DNA of 64,000 bases from Cyclina sinensis. Taxonomy: Eukaryota > Mollusca > Bivalvia > Venerida > Veneridae. The number at the start of each line of letters is the position of its first letter. Position 1 is the first letter of the stretch. The stretch covers positions 27,153,348 to 27,217,347 of the forward strand of contig JAAONU010000010.1 in assembly GCA_012932295.1 (NCBI GenBank), in the 5' to 3' direction. A program made the position numbers and the translations under genes. This document shows, one piece after another, positions 33,865 to 44,585 of this stretch. Under the pieces are notes generated by a model. It made no database searches and was not told where the DNA came from. It worked only from the letters and a program-made list of their open reading frames with translations.

Positions 33865-36311
33865 ATCTGAGACGTGATTTGATAAATCTCTACAGACAAC
33901 AGCATGATACAATTCAGTTGTCGCCACTGATTGAAGAAGAAGACACGCGTCTGCTGGATTTCTATGTAAAACCAGATATAAACTTAGTAGAATTTAACAG
34001 AGCTCATGGAAGAAGAGAAGAAAAGAAAACGTCGTTAGACACATTTCGCAATATATTCTATAAAGATGAGAAGCCTTGTCGTGAAATATATGTAACAGCC
34101 GATGCAGGATTTGGAAAAACTATGTTTAGCAAGAGATTAGTTTTAGCATGGTGCCAAGCTAAAAATCCACTCCAAAATGATGAGGGACTATTCTTGCCAG
34201 ATGAAGTAATTGCCATGAAGGAATTTGATTTCGTTTTTCTTGTGTTGTTAAGAGATGGCTCCAGCGAATGTCATATCGATGACTTCATATTCAATCAGCT
34301 CATAGACAAGCGTTTAAAGAATAAATATTGTATGGAAGATCTTGATAACATCCTGTCAGATGAAAGATGTCTGATAATATTGGACGGCCTGGATGAATGG
34401 GCACACCCCTCAAATGATTGCACTCGGAAGAAGGAAATTATCCCACACAGGAGAGCGAGAGAAAACACTGCAGTACTTAGTACAACTAGACCATGGAAAT
34501 TAGCTACAGGTGGTATTAAAGCCAGTCAAATCGATCAAAAATTAGAAATAGCTGGCCTTGGAGGGGAGTCAACAAAGAAATTGAAAAGCTCAGTTATATC
34601 TCATTTAGGTGGAAAGGATGATAAAATCAATGTAAAGCTGTTTGATTCAGAAATGAAAGAAAACAAACTTTTAGATCTGGCATATATTCCTATACTACTT
34701 ATGTACATGTTGTGTTTGTTTTGTGACAAAATGTGTCTAGGTAATTCTCTGTTGGGACTATACTGTAACATTGTTGAAATTTTGCTTAAAAGAACTGTGA
34801 AAAAATTCAAGAGAACGGGCATTATTCTACCACATATACCAGAGTATACAGGGGGCGATATCCCGCCATGTGTCAGTAAAAATAATAAGTGCAGAAAATA
34901 TTATACACTTCTCAATGCTTTAGGAAAATTAGCGTATAAAACATTACTAACAGAAACAAAGGAAGCACATATGTTAGTATTTGATAGCACGGTAGCTAAA
35001 CTATATCTTCAAAAAGAATGGATAGATTTCTGTCTAAAAACTGGACTTTTAACACAAAGTAAAGATCGTGAAAAATCATTAGAAGAGAAATGTAAAATAT
35101 CGTTTGCACACAAAACTATTCATGAATATTTTGCGGCTCTATACATGTTCTCTGCATCTGATGTAACTTCAATACCAAAAACAATGCTGTCAAAATGTAA
35201 AAGTCTCAGGGATATCCTTGAAATGTCAAAAATTCTTGTGTTTATTAGCGGATTCAATGCTGAAGTGTCATCTTTGATTTTACCCGAACTGATGGACATT
35301 GTGAATAATGATGAAACTACACGCGAATATAGAAGTTCAGTAGACATTGATTCCACTAGTAAAGAACCACTGAAACAGTATCAGGACTTGTGTGTTTCAT
35401 GTTTAAAAGAAATGCCGGATAAAAGTAAAGTCAGTTCATGTCTACAAGATGTATTTATTGATGACAGTTGTAAACAAGATCAATACCGTGAAATTCTGCA
35501 ACATCTGACCTCAAGAAATAAACGCGATATAAGATTAGTTTATATTTACATGTATAAGGCAGGTTACAGGAATCTCAGTGATATTATTGATTTTTTCTCA
35601 CTTAGTGACCTGGAAAACGTCGAGAAAGTTGTATACGTGGGTGATTATAATGACAGAGATATTTTACCTCTGTTGAACGAGTCAATTAAATGTTTAGATT
35701 TAGCGTGTGAAAGTTCTGGGTCGCGTTCACTGATGGAGAAAGTTAAAAGTTTGCATAAATTAGAAGCCATAGGTATCTGGCGGTTTACAATGAGTCACAG
35801 TGAGTGGTCTGAGTTATATAATTATATATTACAGACATGTCGTTTGAAGGCGATTGTGCTGGCGGCCTTATCCTGTACTGACCACGGGCGTGACTGTCCT
35901 GAGATAGAACTGGACCTGAGTGGACATTCAGAACTAAGAAAGTTAGCACTGGGCGGGATACCTGTGAAAGAACTACATTTCAAGATGGCGTCGTTACAGA
36001 AGTGTAGGCTAGCGAAGTTATCTATCCGAGAACTTGTGTTAAAGTTTGTAAATAATGAACCAACAGACAGTAAACCAACTCTTACAGATGTTTGGTTGTG
36101 GGATGTGAAAATGTCGGCTGGAACATTCCGTGATCTTCTAAACGAGATAACAAATCTTCCACAAACTGTCCGTGTAAGGATGGATCGCTGTACAATAGAA
36201 CCAGAGGAAGAATTTAAATGTATGAAAACAGAAATAAGATCATCGCAACAGTTCAACGTGCTGGGGGATGAGGACTGGTTCGAGTTTGTAACAATCAAAG
36301 GAAGAATGTAA
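33865..36311 (+). CDS. NLR-like gene exon 5: NACHT NTPase and LRR-like C terminus
   Basis: Acceptor ATATATTTCAG|ATCTGA (33864/33865), phase 1, then 815 codons to TAA at 36309-36311. NACHT motifs: P-loop ADAGFGKT (residues 365-372 of the full protein), Walker B LIILDGLDE (456-464) with the usual acidic pair, a sensor-1-like STTRPW region (about 492-497), and winged-helix/superhelical segments. The NLR signature FAHKTIHEYFAALYM follows at 700-714. The last 200 residues have irregular leucine-rich repeats (IELDLSGHSELRKLALGGIP type). The first glycine of the P-loop is alanine, while the lysine and threonine remain. The nearest family by pattern is the invertebrate DZIP3-like NACHT receptors, not vertebrate NLRs, whose effector domains differ. 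Confidence 0.93.
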
Positions 36312-36690
36312 ATATTAAACTTGTTGCCTGCATATTATGCCGAAATGTCTACACAATTGTGTAATAGTTTTACATATTTTTGTGTAAATAAATATCTGCA
36401 TAAAGGATTTCAATGTAAACAAACAGTATTAATGTGTACAGAATTGATTCAGAGGAAGGATATTTCTATAACTAGGAGGTTGAAAGTATTTAAACAACAG
36501 GTAAGGGCTATTTTATTTTATTTATCTTTCTTGGTATAAATTTAATAAAATATAATATTTATTTTATTTCTCAATCTTTCTATCATTTGTTCATTTAAGA
36601 AGAAATTTGCATTTGATTAGGTTAATTAAACAAGTCTGAGGTTTATCACAAAGTCATTAATTAATTTTTATATTTATCTAAGTTTATTAT
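36312..36690 (+). other. 3' UTR and downstream flank of the NLR-like gene
   Basis: AATAAA at 36387-36392, about 80 bases after the stop, is a plausible polyadenylation signal; a later ATTTAATAAAATAT at about 36540 is an alternative. The LTR retrotransposon begins at 36691, after ATTAT. Confidence 0.5.
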
Positions 36691-36942
36691 TGTACTGTCT
36701 TGTGTTTTATATATGACTGGTGAGTGGTAAGGGCTTAATAAAACAACATGTTCTTAGATTACATTTATTTCTTATACATATTTACTAACACTACATTATA
36801 TCTAAACTGGTTAACATATTAATCCATACTCTGTGACTACTTGACTCATTCTGCTATCAGAGAGTACAGAGATGCTGCATTATAATAAGGCGGGGCTAAT
36901 TATAAATGGCATGTATAGAATTACAAAGTTATAGACACTACA
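36691..36942 (-). repeat. 3' LTR (252 bp)
   Basis: Matches 42599-42850 with four substitutions that I can count. TG...CA termini. Contains TTAATAAAAC on the + strand. Confidence 0.93.
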
Positions 36943-36955
36943 TCCCCTCTCAACT
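36943..36955 (-). promoter_or_regulatory. polypurine tract of the retrotransposon
   Basis: The minus strand reads GAGAGGGGATG immediately before the 3' LTR, the expected plus-strand primer site. Confidence 0.7.
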
Positions 36956-37630
36956 CAGATTGAAAATTAATTGTTTTCAAGATAACAAAATCAATGGTAT
37001 TTTCTGTCAATGAACAATGTTTACAATCTTCCGCTTAGCACAAACTATCATGTGTGTTTAACATTTGTCCTGAGAAAAGTTCAACTGCATTTACACTTGG
37101 ATAAACAGATAGAGAATTAACGAGAGCTTGATAAAGTGTTAATGGCTATCAATTGTAACAACAAAAGTCCCAAGAGAATACATTAATTAACTGCTCATTC
37201 AAATTCTTATGATCTGGTACATAAATGTCAGTTAAAGTCTGGAATGAAAATCCACAGATCATTGTGCATAAAATATTCCTGTAGGTTCAAAGATAAACTA
37301 ATTGTTCATTAAAGTATGGAACAAAGAAATTATCTGTTCTAACAAAGTATTTACAATATAGAACATGATTATCACTTTCAAGGTGATTCGTCCCTGCACG
37401 TGTATAAATCCGTGAATAGATAAGCACACACACATTGTTTCATCCTCTTCTTTTGTAGAAAAAAAAAATATTATTTTTTTTTGCAGTGTGTTATTATGAC
37501 ACTGATTTCATTTCACAGATATTATTATGCAACACTATTTTTTTTTGGATAAATTTCACAAATAAATTCTTCTTTGCATCTTTTGCTTGAGTGAATATAA
37601 TGTAACTTGTTAACGAAATTTACACGAAAT
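36956..37630 (-). other. 3' non-coding region of the retrotransposon
   Basis: AT-rich with homopolymer runs (37460-37485, 37545-37556). No ORF, and no envelope-like frame is seen here. Confidence 0.6.
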
Positions 37631-38374
37631 TTAACACACAAAGTCTTTCAAATATTCCGGTGGTCTTCTGTTTCTTGTAGATCTGCGCGGCATTACAGTA
37701 AAATCTTTTTCTGTAGAAGTATTTGATTGTGTTGATTTTTCTGTTCTTGGCTGTACTGTTTTATTTTCAGTCGTTGGTGATGTTGCGTTTTCCGGTCTGA
37801 TCTCTGGTGTAATGTTTTGTTTAGGTATTTGTTAGAAGTGCGAAGAATTTCGAGTTATTTGTTTATCATCACGTCTTGCAGTTACCATCGTTCCATTTCT
37901 AGAGGTTACTTCATATGGTACTGGATCAAAAGGAGTTGTAAGCTTATTACGTTTTTCTTGCTTTACAAGTACACGATCTCCTATCTTGAGGTTTGATTTC
38001 TTGGCATTTCTTCGTTTGTCAGCATAACTTTTCATCTTTTGTTTTGACGAAGTGTCTTGTTTTCTAGCTTCTGCGTCGATTTTTGATTTCTGCTTTGCTG
38101 GTATGCTTGGTATTTTAATGTTTATTGTTCTTCCGTAGAAAAGTTCTGCAGGAGTCTGACCTGTGCTGGCATGTGGGGTAGCTTTGTAGTTTCTGAGATA
38201 TGAATACATAACTTGTTTCCAAGAGGTATCTTGCGTATGTGCAGCTCTAATGGCTTTTCCTATGGACCTCATGAAACGTTCGCATTCAGCATTAGCTTGT
38301 GGCCATAACGGAGTAATTTTCCTATGTTTGAATCCTAGGTAGTCTGCAAATTGTTTAAATTCATGTGAATTCAT
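37631..38374 (-). pseudogene. retrotransposon integrase, C-terminal part and polyprotein tail (broken)
   Basis: The open frame at 37832-38374 holds the integrase core end with the catalytic-glutamate context PQANAECERF and a basic C-terminal domain (KIGDRVLVKQEKRNKL type). An in-frame TAA at 37832-37834 interrupts it. The same frame is open again to a stop at 37631-37633 and ends in a basic tail with RRSTRNRRPPEYLKDFVC, typical of gypsy pol ends. A frameshift near 38375-38425 separates it from the upstream integrase piece. Confidence 0.88.
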
Positions 38375-39185
38375 TGGACTGCCATTGTCAGATTTAAGTG
38401 TCTTTGGTATTCCAACTTTTTGTCAAGTATAGGAATAACAGTTCTGCCACAAATTGAGCTTATGACTTCGACGAATGGGAATCTTGAATATTCATCAATA
38501 AGCACTAGTAGGTATTTTCCATCTGGAAAAGGACCGCAAAAATCCATACTAACTTCCTGAAACGCGTATTCTGGCATTTTGCTCATGTTCAAAGGTTCTT
38601 GCTTTTGTTTGTTTGTTGCTGCCAAACACGGTAAGCATCTCTTGCATGTTTCTTCAACCATCTTATCTATCCCTGGGAAATACACTTTTTCCCTGAGGAG
38701 TTGTTTCGTGCGAACAATACCCTGATGTCCCTCATGTGTAATTTCAATAACCTTAAGTTGCAATGACTTCGGAAAGACGATTTTTGTTTTATGCAGTAAA
38801 ATTTCACCATCATCTAGAGTAACTACGGTAAGATCATTCTTACAAAGCCAAAATGTGTTTAGGGAATTGTTAATGTTCGAATAGTTCCATTTGCCTGATC
38901 TGACGTTATTTATGACGTTTTGAAGGTCGGTGTCCTTGGCTGTTGCTTGAATTATCTCTTGCATAGTCATAGCTTTTGGAATGTCATGATTTGCTAAGAA
39001 TGACACATATTCTTCAGCAATAGTTGACATTGCATTACATTTTCCAAGCTGTGGATGTCTGCTTAGGTAATCAGACATATTTGATTCACCTGGCTTGTAT
39101 ATGACCTTGAAATCATATGTCAGTAAGCGCATTCTCCAACGTTCTAGTCTTGCAGGTGGCTTTGACCTTGGATTGTTATAGATAT
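38371..39185 (-). pseudogene. retrotransposon RNase H end and N-terminal integrase (broken)
   Basis: From the insertion boundary it reads the RNase H to integrase connection (LERWRMRLLTYDFKVIYKPG, then YLSRHP), an HHCC zinc domain (HEGHQG ... CKRCLPC) and the first catalytic Asp context (VSMDFCGPFPDGKYLLVLID). The frame is lost around 38375-38425, just where the second catalytic Asp is expected. The open frame extends to 39237 into the inserted DNA, but those first residues are not part of pol. Confidence 0.88.
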
Positions 39186-39991
39186 ATAATGAAGTAGTAT
39201 ATTCGTTCCTTTTGGACTGTGTCTGTGCTGGATGCAAAGATGGACAAAGTTCTTTGATTTAAGGTTATCCTTTTTACTTTTTCAACAACACAGGTAATCC
39301 TGATCTTAACAACAACAGATATGGAAATCCACAATAATACAGTTTCTAACACAATGTAGCAGTAGGAATTCCTATAATTAAACTTGTAATCTCTTAAAAA
39401 TTTTAACAGTCTGGATGTCCAGTCATATATCTGTCTCTATATCTATTTTTTTCTTAAACATAAAATCTAAATACTTATATAGGAATTTCTTAATTCTCAA
39501 GTAAACACTCAAATGGCTTTCTTTGATTGGTCTGCATATGACAGCTTGGCTTCAGATTGCTTCTCACTTAGATAAGTAAAAGGTTACATTTTAACATATT
39601 GGATAAGTAATCAACTTTTAAAATACAACAAGGCTTAAGAAGACAAACAAACCTTAATTTGAGCAGAAGGTGCTAATGTAAATCCATATGGCTAAAACAA
39701 CACTTTGGCAAAATCTGTCTGGCTTATATACCAGAGAAATAATTAAGTAAAATAATCATAATTATATGAGTTTTTGTTTCAAAGTAACAATTTGAAAAAT
39801 AAGAATGTAAAATTCATAACCCTGATTAAAATGCAAATCTTTTGATACCAAATTTGGCTATAAAGGATAAAATTAAATAGTTTCCTTTTTTTAAGTGTTC
39901 TATTTATGATTAAAATTATAGAAATTTATTAATTTGCATAATTATATATTATGTAATATTTTTGGAAAAAAATATGCATCATAATAGATAT
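39178..39991. mobile_element. 798-bp insertion inside the retrotransposon, flanked by an 8-bp duplication
   Basis: ATAGATAT occurs at 39178-39185 and 39984-39991, bracketing 39186-39983. RNase H coding sequence stops at one edge and resumes at the other, so this is an insertion and the octamer is its target duplication. Eight bases is the hAT superfamily size. The ends show no convincing terminal inverted repeats, the insert has no transposase, and it is AT-rich, so it is a non-autonomous element of uncertain class. Confidence 0.8.
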
Positions 39992-42356
39992 GTTCAAGAG
40001 CTTTTGCATCACTAATCAGTGTAAATTTATGTCCAAATAAGTAAATATGCCAGTGCTCTATAGCCCAAACGATTGCTAGATTTTCCTTTTCAGTTTGTGA
40101 GTATCTTGTTTCGACCTCTGTCAGCGATTTACTTGCATAGCACACAACTTTTCCATTTTGTAGCATCACGGCTGCGACTCCAACTGGACTTGCATCTACT
40201 ATTACTTCAGTTTCCTTCTGTGGGTCAAAGTACGTCATTACTGTGTCACTGCTAAGTACAGTTTTTAGTTTTTGAAACGAAGCTTCTTGTTCACTTTCCC
40301 ATGACCATTTAGCATTTTTCTTGCTCAGTCTTCGCAAAGGCTCTGTTACAGTGGAATAATTTGGTATAAAGCGCGATACATAGTTCGTCATGGCGAGAAA
40401 ACTTCTGACTTCCGATACATTTTTGGGTGCTTGTGTGTTTTTGATCGTTTCTACTTTCTTTGGATCTGCTGACATGCCTGATTCTCCAAATACGTAACCA
40501 AAAAATTCTAGCTTTCTCTTGTTGAATTCGCATTTTTGTTTATTTAGCGTGAGATTCTTCTGCTGAAGTCTTTGTAGGACTGCTTCGAGTCTTTTGTCAT
40601 GCTCTTCTTGTGTCTTTGCAAACACGATTACGTCATCGCTTATGTTTCTTACACCTTCTAGCCCTTCGAGTGCTGTGCGTAGAGCATTCTGAAAAATTTC
40701 TGCTGCACTGTTGATGCCAAAACTTAGACGTTTGTATCTGCGAAGCCCTACATGCGTTGTGAAAGTAGTTATGTTTCGTGATTTCTCAGAGAGTTCTAGC
40801 TGGTGATAACCTTGGTTCAAGTCTAATTTCGAAAATATGCGAGCTCCATTCAGATCATCTATCATATCGTCTATGGTTGGTATTATGTGTCGAGTTCTTT
40901 TTATGGCTTGATTCGGTTGTCTCATGTCCACACAGATTCTTATCTCATTGGTTTTGCTTTTAGGTTTTGGTGCGATAACTATTGGTGAAACCAAGTCTGT
41001 AGGTCCTTCTACCTTTTCAATGATGTCTAGTCTCTCTAAACGAGCAAGTTCATCCTCAACTTGTTGTCTAAGATGAAATGGTATTCGTCTATGTGGTTGT
41101 GTCACAGGTTGTACGTTTGAGTCAATGTGCAATTCCACCTTGGTGTCTTTCATCTTGCCGATTCCAGTGAAAACTGTTTTGTATTTGTCGCAGAGCTCAT
41201 TGACCTTGCTTGTGCTTATAGCGTTGATTTCAGGTATAACTTGAAGATCTACAGATGTTGAATATGATAATAAGTTTCCACTTTGACCTTTGGCTATGAA
41301 TATAGGCGCTGTAACAATCTTGTTTTCCGTTTCTATTGTTGCTTGAAATTTGCCTAATATTTTGACTGAAGTTGCACCATATGCATAAACTTTTGTGTCT
41401 GTTTTGCTGAGTTTGATTTTGCTTTTGAGCTTATTGTATGTCTGTTCATCTATGACATTTATTGACGAGCCTGTGTCGATGAGAACCTTCAATGGATGAC
41501 CATTTACGTGAACTTGAATTTTCGGTCTCCGTGATTGAACTGAATTTATGTTTTCACACGACAATATAAATGAATAGTTTGTTTCTGCTTGGATATTGTC
41601 ATTTTCGTTTTCGCTTTGGCTGCTGTCATCACTGTTTAGATTATGAACCGCTTTGTTTATCTTTTTTGAACGGCACACCCTTTCAAAGTGATTTTTCTTA
41701 TTGCAGTAGGTATATGTTTTTCCTGCTGCTGGGCATCTGGTACCTGTCTTGTGCGGAAAGTCATATCCACAGTATCTGCATTGTATTTGCTTTCTTCTGG
41801 GCGTATCGACTGTTTGCCTCTGTTGACGTGTCTTGTTTGTCTTTTTTGAGTTAGTCTTTCTTGTAGACTTCAATGCATATGATTCCTGTTTTGTTGGACT
41901 TTCTATTTCTGATGCTTGCTTGTCAGATAGTTCCAACGCTCTAGCTTCTTGTATCAGGCTATCCAGTGACATGTCTTTTTTAAGTGCTTTTCTTCTCAGT
42001 CTTGTAGATTTGCAGCCTTGAATTATTTGCGTCTTAATTTCTCTGTTTCTGTCACTAAATTCACAGTTCTCAGACAGTTTTCTTAGACGGGTGTAGAAAC
42101 TGTCCATAGATTCGTCACTGTTTTGCTTGGCTTGTCTGAATTTGTAGACTTCATATTCTATACATTTCTTTGGACTGAAGTACTCTGTGAGCTTTTCTAC
42201 AGCTGTTGTGTAGTAATCCCCTGTGTCTCGGAGTGTGTCGAATATGTCGTTGACTTCTTCGCCAGCATAATGTAAAAGCAATGCACGTTGTCGCTTTGTG
42301 TTTTTAATGTCCAGCCCTATGAGTAGGTTATCTAGCCTACTACACCACTTTTCCAA
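39992..42356 (-). pseudogene. retrotransposon gag-pol: Gag, zinc knuckle, protease, RT, RNase H (truncated by insertion)
   Basis: A near-continuous 790-codon frame. A Gag-like helical region (about residues 1-150) leads to a basic linker and zinc-knuckle remnant (CRYCGYDFPHKTGTRC, then CNKKNHFERVC, in which one expected Cys of the second knuckle is missing). Next come an aspartic protease with LIDTGSSINV (about 290), a reverse transcriptase with the ARIFSKLDLNQGYHQLELSE block and the catalytic NISDDVIVF (Asp pair kept), and an RNase H beginning VIVDASPVGVAAVML. The frame stops inside the 39186-39983 insertion. A gag start with MAQGLPVFQSF lies at 42418 in another frame, so there is also a shift near 42350. 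Confidence 0.92.
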
Positions 42357-42598
42357 CGATTGTCAACTGCTACCTCACTAACACTGAAGCTTTGAAACAC
42401 TGGTAATCCTTGTGCCATTTTTCATTGAAACATCAGTATTCTTAATGAATCAATAAAGTTGTTATGTCACTGTATTACCCAGCAAAGTGTTTTAAACTTT
42501 TATAATTCCAACTTGTGTGTGTCAGTTCCGCAGTAAATTCCAAAGAAATGTAGTTAATCCATTAACACTTTAAAATCCATTTATTATCTCGTCGCCAT

Positions 42599-42850
42599 TG
42601 TACTGTCTTGTGTTTTATGTATGACTGGTGAGTGGTAAGGGCTTAATAAAACAACATGTTCTTAGATTACATTTATTTCTTATACATATTTACTAACACT
42701 ACATTATATCTAAACTGGTTAACATATTAATCCAAACTCTGTGACTACTTGACTCATTCTGCTATCAGAGAGTACAGAGATGCTGCATTATAATAAGGCG
42801 GGGCTAATTATAAATGACAGGTATAGAATTACAAAGTTATAGACACTACA
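42599..42850 (-). repeat. 5' LTR (252 bp)
   Basis: Partner of 36691-36942. On the minus strand it begins TGTAGTGTCTATAAC. The adjacent internal sequence (minus strand ATGGCGACGAGATAAT) is where the primer binding site should lie; I cannot name the tRNA. Confidence 0.93.
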
Positions 42851-42855
42851 ATTAT

Positions 42856-43702
42856 TATTATTTCTTTTTATTTATTTATTTATTTATTAACTGATAATTT
42901 ATTAAATCTAACATTCATTGAATAATCATTTAAAAGTTGATTGAAAACAGAAATTTTCTGATAGTCATTTAGTTAAGACAGAATTTAAAAAATTCTCTAC
43001 AGCAAATGTCATTTTATTATTCTGTTATTTTTCCGCCTCAATTTAATAAAAAAACAATTAGGCCTATCTTATTTTATTATATTTCTCATTTGTTGCGATC
43101 ATTTGATAATTTAATGAGAAATCAACATCCGATTTATCAAACAAGAATAAGGTTTTCACTCTGTCATTTATTTATCCATTTATTTATTTATTTATCCTTT
43201 TATTTATTTAGTTATTTTTTTAAATAATTTACTAATTTATTTGAGAATTTTCTGAATAATGCATTTATTGAAAATGTGAAATGAGTATGTTTTAAGTTTA
43301 TTAAATATTTTTTTTATATTCAGTCAGTCAGTCAGTCAATCAGTCAGACAGATTTTTGTCATTGTTATGTACAGTATGTTGTAGTTTAAAAACTAAGAAA
43401 AATTCAGTGAATATATTAATAAACTCTGAGTCAGTTATTAGCTGAGCGTGATAGTAATAGTCAATCATTTAGTCAAAGTCAGTGAGTCTTTATTTTCTAT
43501 CATTCAATGTCTGATTGAGTTAACTGTATTTTTTATGTCTATCAGTTTATAAGCTGACCATTTTTTTCTGTACAGAAATTTCTGTATAGGACATTGAGTG
43601 TTAGTCAATGACAGCCTCCATTCAGTGAGAGTGAGTGAGTGAATGAATGAATGAATAAATGAATAGGTCAGCAAGCCAGCCAGCCTAACATTTATTTAAT
43701 TA
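42856..43702. repeat. low-complexity AT-rich DNA with short tandem motifs
   Basis: (TTTA)n runs at 42862-42892 and 43165-43215, (CAGT)n at 43321-43350, (GAGT/GAAT)n at 43626-43665 and (AT)n at 43702-43712. No gene seen. Confidence 0.8.
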
Positions 43703-43865
43703 TATATATATATGTAACAGGTGGTGAAAAACCGTGGCTCGACCGGGACTCGAACCCAGGGCCTTCTGCTTACAGGGCGGACACTCTACCAACTGAGCTA
43801 CCAAGCCACACAGTTCTGCCTTATCGATTTATTACCTATAAACCTGTACCCGGCTACATATAATA
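43703..43865 (-). repeat. small inverted-repeat element carrying a tRNA-like sequence
   Basis: The edges TATATGTAACAGGT (43708 onward) and ACCTGTACCCGGCTACATATA (in two parts, ending about 43861) are imperfect inverted repeats of each other. The inside is mostly the tRNA-like sequence at 43735-43807. It may be a MITE that captured a tRNA gene, or a tRNA-headed repeat. Confidence 0.5.
43735..43807 (-). tRNA. tRNA-Thr(UGU)-like gene or pseudogene
   Basis: 73 nt fitting standard tRNA numbering: acceptor GGCTTGG / TCGAGCC (7 pairs with G-U wobbles), D arm GCTC...GAGT with G18G19, T arm CTGGG-TTCGAGT-CCCGG, discriminator A. A and B boxes are near perfect and a TTTTT terminator follows (43727-43731). 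Defects: C instead of U at position 33 and a C-A mismatch (29-41) in the anticodon stem TCCGC/GCAGA. These, and the surrounding inverted repeats, favour a pseudogene or SINE/MITE head over a working tRNA. Anticodon by position is UGU. Confidence 0.5.
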
Positions 43866-43969
43866 CCTTTATGGTTAACTGATAATTGTATCATGACTTA
43901 CTTTTATGAAAAATACCTCTCTAAGAACAGAGTGCATTTTATCTTATACATGTATATACATTGTATTTT

Positions 43970-44585
43970 TGTCTCTGAATCAGCATGGCCAAGAGGTAGC
44001 ATTGTGTTATTGACCTCTACAGAGATTATACAAACTTAAATCCCTTGGGTAAAATGGCCCTCACATTGGTGGTTTTATATGTGTAAAAGTAAAATCTTTG
44101 AAAATCTTCTTTTTATGGGTTTATGATAGGTTTGAGGAATCGTGCTCTTTACCATAGGGATTTAGGTGTGTAATTTTGGCTTTTAAATGTTAAGTTGTAC
44201 TTGAATTTGATTTTTTAAATATGTGGACCAATTTTCTAAGGAGTTATGGACATAAAAATTGGTCTAGGAAGCTGAAATTTGTTAAAAAATGGAAAAATTT
44301 TGTTTTTCGGGTTCTTTACGCATACCTTTTATAAACTTTTTAAATTTTTTTGTCAGAAACTGTATGCCCTAGAGCTTAGATTTTTATATAGCATTTTATA
44401 GTGGATAAATACCACATTTGTTTTAATTATGGCCCTGGGGTCAAAATTGGCCTTGCCCGAGGGGTCATAAGTTTTATAAAGCAGTATAGAAAAAAGTCTT
44501 TAAAAATCTTCTTGTCTACTTTTTGACCCATGGCCAAAGCACTCTGGTCAGTGACACTTGGTTATCATGGCCCTTGTGTTTTTCA
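43970..44585 (+). repeat. diverged dispersed repeat (165-bp unit family)
   Basis: It contains TGGCCAAGAGGTAGCATTGT, GACCTCTACAGAGATTATAC, CTGGGGTCAAAATTGGCC and the closing TTATCATGGCCCTTGTGTTT, all of the type in 11160-12860. Confidence 0.7.

Larger units (their letters stand above)
13016..36311 (+). other. gene span: HEPN(DZIP3-type)-coiled coil-NACHT-LRR-like receptor, five coding exons
   Basis: The exons are 13016-13402, 16804-16875, 17313-17631, 31201-31281 and 33865-36311. Every junction has GT/AG, and the phases match (0, 0, 1, 1), giving 3306 coding bases including the stop, i.e. 1101 residues. Domain order: DZIP3-type HEPN (about residues 8-160), coiled coil (about 185-255), basic segment (260-286), NACHT NTPase (P-loop 365-372, Walker B 456-464), helical region with the NLR-typical FAHKTIHEYFAALYM (700-714), and leucine-rich degenerate repeats (about 895-1080). 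By family this is a cytosolic STAND NTPase, expected to sense a ligand through its C terminus, oligomerise through NACHT and signal through HEPN. The ligand and output are unknown. The first exon and promoter may lie upstream. A further symmetric exon in the 13.6-kb intron 3 cannot be excluded. Confidence 0.8.
36691..42850 (-). mobile_element. Ty3/gypsy-type LTR retrotransposon, minus orientation, defective
   Basis: Two direct 252-bp repeats (36691-36942 and 42599-42850) start TGTACTG and end CACTACA on the + strand, and both flanks carry ATTAT (36686-36690 and 42851-42855), a 5-bp target duplication. On the minus strand the order is LTR, gag, protease, reverse transcriptase, RNase H, integrase, tail, purine-rich tract, LTR. 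RT before integrase places it in Ty3/gypsy. Reading frames are broken at several points and a 798-bp insertion splits RNase H. It sits 380 bases 3' of the NLR-like stop codon, opposed to it in orientation. Confidence 0.93.

Noticed and set aside
35822..36298. 158-codon minus-strand ORF, and other minus-strand frames within 33879-36311
   Set aside because: They are shadows of the NACHT exon on the opposite strand, with no recognisable domain.
36956..37630. Envelope gene of the LTR element
   Set aside because: No open frame of useful length, no signal peptide or membrane segment; the region is AT-rich non-coding DNA.
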